The notes beneath the pieces are model-generated. The model did not search any database. It was not told the DNA's origin and saw only the letters and a program-made list of their open reading frames with translations. A stretch of 64,000 nt of DNA, taken from assembly GCA_003457135.1 (NCBI GenBank), contig DMSQ01000006.1, forward strand, positions 100,154 through 164,153, read 5' to 3'. The translations under genes were made by a program, and so were the position numbers. This stretch comes from Prolixibacteraceae bacterium (GTDB taxonomy: Bacteria; Bacteroidota; Bacteroidia; Bacteroidales; Prolixibacteraceae). Below, piece after piece: positions 60,865-64,000 of this stretch (within the stretch, counting starts at the first letter, position 1; every line of letters starts with the position of its first letter).

Positions 60865-61813
60865 CCAACGGAAATCTGTAACTACCGACAAGTGGATTTT
60901 AGACCATCGCGGAACGAAAAATCCGGTTGATCCGTTTAAACCATACGCCTGGCTGGTTGAAAAAGAACGCCAGCCGTCAGGAAAAGCAGAAGATACCGGG
61001 ACAATTTTCCTGACCAACATGGAATGTCCGTTTCATTGCCTGATGTGCGATTTGTGGAAGAATACCACCGACCGTCCGGTTCCTGTTGGAGCTATTCCGG
61101 CACAGATTGAATGGGCGTTGGAACAGATGCCCCAGGTCAAACATCTGAAACTGTACAACAGTGGAAGTTTTTTCGATGACAGGGCCATTCCGGTTGCTGA
61201 TTATCCGAAAATAGCTTCACTCCTGACTGGTTTTGAAACGGTCATTATCGAAAGTCATCCCAAATTCATTGACGGTAGCTGTCTGCAATTCAGGAATATG
61301 CTACATTCTGATTTGCAGGTGGCCATTGGTCTGGAGACTGTTCACCCCGAAATTCTCCGGAAGCTGAATAAGCACGTGACTATTGATAATTTTAGCGATT
61401 CGGTAAAATTTCTTACCAGAAACGGTATCCGTTCCCGGGCTTTTATTTTACTGCGACCCCCGTATCTGACCGAAGCAGAAGGAATCGTTTGGGCGCAAAA
61501 GTCAATTGATTTTGCTTTCAGCGCTGGTGTTGAATGTTGCATTGTAATTCCGGTCAGGGCAGGAAATGGCGCGATGGATGAGTTGATGAAAAGTGGTGAT
61601 TTTCACCTTCCCAAAATTAAATCATTGGAATCAGTTCTGGAATATGGTATTAACCTAAATGCAGGACGTGTCTTTGCCGATGTTTGGGATTTGGGTTTGT
61701 TTTCCACCTGCCCCGATTGTCTGGAACAACGAATCAATCGGATTAACGCTATGAATCTGAATCAGGAAATCGTTTTTCGGGAAAAGTGCAGTTGTGAAAC
61801 TATGGAAATCTAA
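60857..61813 (+). CDS. Radical SAM protein coupled to the asparagine-synthase-like gene
   Basis: A 318-residue radical SAM enzyme. The 4Fe-4S motif C57-x3-C61-x2-C64 lies in MECPFHCLMCDLW; the following barrel strands (HLKLYNSGSFFDD, VIIESHPKF, QVAIGLETVHPEILRKLN) fit an Elp3/RaSEA-like barrel. Additional cysteines near the end (STCPDCLEQR, EKCSCE) may hold an auxiliary cluster. The archaeosine-pathway protein RaSEA is the closest pattern I recognise, but tRNA modification is not implied here. The 8-bp overlap with the previous gene implies a shared reaction sequence. It is convergent with the histidine kinase gene, 7 bp apart. Confidence 0.82.
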   Translation: MSDQRKSVTTDKWILDHRGTKNPVDPFKPYAWLVEKERQPSGKAEDTGTIFLTNMECPFHCLMCDLWKNTTDRPVPVGAIPAQIEWALEQMPQVKHLKLYNSGSFFDDRAIPVADYPKIASLLTGFETVIIESHPKFIDGSCLQFRNMLHSDLQVAIGLETVHPEILRKLNKHVTIDNFSDSVKFLTRNGIRSRAFILLRPPYLTEAEGIVWAQKSIDFAFSAGVECCIVIPVRAGNGAMDELMKSGDFHLPKIKSLESVLEYGINLNAGRVFADVWDLGLFSTCPDCLEQRINRINAMNLNQEIVFREKCSCETMEI

Positions 61814-61820
61814 ATTGAAA

Positions 61821-63191
61821 TTAGATTTTCGAGGGCAGTTTTACAGTTACTTTCGTTCCTTTTCCGAGTTCTGAAGAAATTTTCAACGTTCCTTTGTGTG
61901 TTTTAATAATCTGATTGACAAGCTGAAGACCTATTCCTGTTCCCGGATATTCAATCGCGTTGGATGCACGGTAAAAAGGTTCAAATACTTTTTGCAGGTC
62001 TGCTTCTGAAATACCAATGCCCTGGTCAGTAAATACCAGTTCGATATGTTGACCGGGATGTTCCATTTGAATGTCAACTGAATGATCAACTGAATATTTA
62101 CAGGCATTGTCTATGATATTCGAAAGAGCCGCCTTTATCAAAGATTCATCTCCATTCACCACCAGGTGATCCGAATCTGTAAGCGATTCACCCAATGAAA
62201 TATTAACATGATAATTCTTGTTATGCTTCTGAATCTCTTCCTGTGCCTGCCAGAGAACATCATCAATTCTGACTTCCTTTTCCATATTGATGATACTTTC
62301 CGATTTTGACCTTGCAACCATGAGTAATCGGTTCGAAAGTATAATCAGTGATTTGATGTCATCAAGAACCGATTCAATGGCAGCCTTATATTCCTCCGAT
62401 GAACGGTCTTTCAACATCAGAACCTCCAGTTGTCCGTTTATTGAAGTGAGTGGGGTCCGGAGTTCATGTGAAGCATTGGAAATAAAATCCTTTTGAACGG
62501 CAAATGATGTTTCCAGACGTTCAAGCATATTATTGAAGGTTTTTGCCAGTTTTCCGATTTCATCCGATTCGTTGTAAACCGGTACCCTTAAATTCAGGCT
62601 GGTAATAGAAATGTCTTCCACTCTTTTTACCACATTGCTCATGGGCTTCAATGCTCTTCCTGAATAAATCCATCCTGCAAATGAGAACAAACCCAGACTG
62701 AGGAAGCATACCAGAACAAGTATAAACCTTAATTTTGCCAGATAAAAGGATCCTTCAATATCGGTGGCTGCAGCCAATACGACAAACCTGTCGAGCTTGG
62801 CTGCATACAACACGCCAACAACTTCGTAGTTTCCCTGTTTGTAAGTTACATTCTCGAGCAACCTTATCCTTTCCAGAATGCTGTCAATTATTTTAATTTC
62901 ATTGGATGGATCAGTCGAATAGATAACATCATTCAGGAAGTTTAGAATAATGATTTTCTCATTGATCAGGTTAACAGGATTGTCCTTCTCCAGTCTCAGG
63001 ACCCGGTCCGGATCAATTACTTTGGCCTCAAGCAGGAGCCTTGCGGTGCTCTTGGCTTTATTTCTTAAACGGTTGTTAAAATCTTCTTTCCTGAAGCTCG
63101 CAGAAGAATAATAAGTAATCAATGAAGCAAAGATCATTATAATTGCTCCCCATAAAAGAAACTGTAACGTTAATCTGGTTCTGATCTGCAT
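61821..63191 (-). CDS. Sensor histidine kinase (HAMP, HisKA, HATPase)
   Basis: A 456-residue classical kinase: two transmembrane helices (about 10-32 and 155-180) around a ~120-residue periplasmic sensor, HAMP (185-240), HisKA with the phosphoacceptor in FISNASHELRTPLTSINGQ, and HATPase motifs NIIDNACKYS, DQGIGISEADLQKVFEPFYR and GTGIGLQLV. The layout resembles heavy-metal sensors of the CusS type. I chose ATG 63191, 1 bp after the regulator's stop; a TTG 24 codons upstream would overlap that gene. It is the natural partner of the adjacent response regulator and could sense the products or redox state of the exported cluster. Confidence 0.93.
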   Translation of the reverse strand: MQIRTRLTLQFLLWGAIIMIFASLITYYSSASFRKEDFNNRLRNKAKSTARLLLEAKVIDPDRVLRLEKDNPVNLINEKIIILNFLNDVIYSTDPSNEIKIIDSILERIRLLENVTYKQGNYEVVGVLYAAKLDRFVVLAAATDIEGSFYLAKLRFILVLVCFLSLGLFSFAGWIYSGRALKPMSNVVKRVEDISITSLNLRVPVYNESDEIGKLAKTFNNMLERLETSFAVQKDFISNASHELRTPLTSINGQLEVLMLKDRSSEEYKAAIESVLDDIKSLIILSNRLLMVARSKSESIINMEKEVRIDDVLWQAQEEIQKHNKNYHVNISLGESLTDSDHLVVNGDESLIKAALSNIIDNACKYSVDHSVDIQMEHPGQHIELVFTDQGIGISEADLQKVFEPFYRASNAIEYPGTGIGLQLVNQIIKTHKGTLKISSELGKGTKVTVKLPSKI

Positions 63192-63192
63192 T

Positions 63193-63870
63193 TTATAGAT
63201 CTCCGAAAATATAGCCAAACCCGACTTTGGTGTGAATAAGTTTATTATCAAATCCCTTATCAATCTTCTTTCTCAGAAAATTGACATAAACATCAACCAC
63301 ATTAGTCCCGGAATCAAAACTGACGTCCCAGACCTTTTCAGCTATGTCGTTTCGTGAAAGTACCCGCCCACTGTTTCTCATAAAAAATTCAAGCAGGGAA
63401 AATTCTTTAGCTGTAAGTTCCATTTGAGCGATTCCTCTTTTAACCGTTTTTCGGTTAAGGTCCAATTCAAGATCGCTAAAAATGAGTTTGTTTGATTGGT
63501 CAGATACCTTGTTCGCGCTTTTTAGCAAGACTCTGATTCTTGCAAGTAATTCTCTGAATTCAAAAGGTTTTATCATATAGTCATCAGCTCCGGCATCGAA
63601 ACCAAACAATTTATCATCAGTTGTGCCAAGTGCGGTGAGCATTAATACCGGTATATCCTGATTCAGATCCTTTAATTTTTTACAAAGATCAAGTCCGGTA
63701 ATGCCAGGGATAATGACATCCAGAATAAACAGATCGTAATGATATTGACATGCCAGTTTGTAGGCTGATAATCCATCGTAGGCAATTTCGGCTTCGTAAT
63801 TACTTTCTTCAAGTCCTTTTTTTATAAACGATGCAACTTTTGGTTCATCTTCGACAATGAGTATTTTCAT
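63193..63870 (-). CDS. OmpR/PhoB-type response regulator
   Basis: A 225-residue response regulator similar in form to CusR. Receiver: LIVEDEPKVASFIKKGL with the acidic pair, phosphoacceptor in LFILDVIIPG, and lysine in DYMIKPFEFREL. The OmpR-type winged helix occupies about 130-225 (LTAKEFSLLEFFMRNSGRVLSR, VDVYVNFLRKKI, HTKVGFGYIF). It is first in a two-gene operon with the kinase. As the family binds 11-bp-spaced direct repeats, it is the obvious candidate for the TTTTAAT sites before 37901 and 43080. Confidence 0.94.
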   Translation of the reverse strand: MKILIVEDEPKVASFIKKGLEESNYEAEIAYDGLSAYKLACQYHYDLFILDVIIPGITGLDLCKKLKDLNQDIPVLMLTALGTTDDKLFGFDAGADDYMIKPFEFRELLARIRVLLKSANKVSDQSNKLIFSDLELDLNRKTVKRGIAQMELTAKEFSLLEFFMRNSGRVLSRNDIAEKVWDVSFDSGTNVVDVYVNFLRKKIDKGFDNKLIHTKVGFGYIFGDL

Positions 63871-63952
63871 AATAAAGAATTTAATAACACAAATGTTTAT
63901 ATAATTACATGAAATGATATAATGTCGTATTTTGATTTGTTCACTTAACTTG

Positions 63953-64000
63953 ACTCACCCCGTCGCATCGTTCGACTGAACTCACGCCGAAGTCTGCGAT
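63953..64000. repeat. Copy of the cloverleaf-type repeat, cut by the window end
   Basis: ACTCACCCCGTCGCATC at 63953-63969 is the exact reverse complement of 49549-49565. After this the sequence differs (TTCGACTGAACTCACG), so it is a related rather than identical element. It lies upstream of the response regulator gene. Confidence 0.6.

Noticed and set aside
60857..61813. Archaeosine tRNA modification enzyme
   Set aside because: The resemblance to RaSEA is limited to the radical SAM core, and no tRNA-modification partner such as ArcS is adjacent.

Overview
The window looks like chromosome of a Bacteroidota bacterium, probably class Bacteroidia and perhaps near Prolixibacteraceae/Marinilabiliales (a guess from gene content and repeat style). 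The basis is a PorP/SprF-type protein beside a large PKD protein with a gliding/T9SS C-terminal domain, promoters of the TAnnTTTG type, FCD-GntR, LacI and ROK sugar control genes, many lipoproteins with short lipoboxes, and abundant hairpin and 7-bp repeats between genes.

Layout. 0-9.7 kb: FCD-GntR regulator and fructosamine-kinase-like protein; a three-gene minus-strand operon of a NarL-type two-component system plus a secreted protein; a TauE/SafE permease; a secreted TPR protein; a rhodanese-like protein and a lipoprotein. 10.0-20.06 kb: an array of six single-promoter-sized units, all genes on the minus strand, separated by ~135-145 bp imperfect palindromes that behave like integron attC sites: each unit starts with a sequence complementary to its own far end. 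Cargo: GH75-like secreted protein, SH3-like secreted protein, a 1254-residue SEC-C/PD-(D/E)XK protein, a TlpA-type thioredoxin, a secreted protein broken by an amber codon, and a two-gene CBASS (CD-NTase plus Cap15-like effector). No integrase is present in the window.

20.3-29.4 kb: an AddA/RecB-like helicase-nuclease gene split into two frames by a ~200 bp tract of 7-bp repeats, a 152-bp MITE-like element with perfect 26-bp inverted ends, the T9SS-type PKD protein, a PorP/SprF protein and a DUF4293-like membrane protein. 29.4-37.7 kb: a sugar-acid locus: LacI regulator with a perfect operator on a promoter in front of kduI-kduD, then a glycyl radical enzyme with its activase, a ROK kinase and a DeoR regulator, nearly all overlapping or abutting.

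37.9-63.9 kb: a long run of exported proteins: four FG-GAP/VCBS-ASPIC (CRTAC1-like) proteins, a PAP2/vanadium-haloperoxidase-like lipoprotein, a hydrazine-synthase-alpha-like c-type heme lipoprotein, a three-heme MauG-like peroxidase with YVTN propeller, a two-component-regulator-type propeller, two type I periplasmic binding proteins without permeases, a long RidA, a DAHP synthase, then an asparagine-synthase-like protein translationally coupled to a radical SAM protein, closed by an OmpR-type two-component system. Two of the CRTAC1 operons share an exact 11-bp-period TTTTAAT direct repeat upstream, a layout typical of OmpR/PhoB-family binding, so the terminal two-component system is a plausible regulator. 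I think this run may be one functional system of unknown chemistry at the cell surface. No rRNA, tRNA or CRISPR array was recognised.
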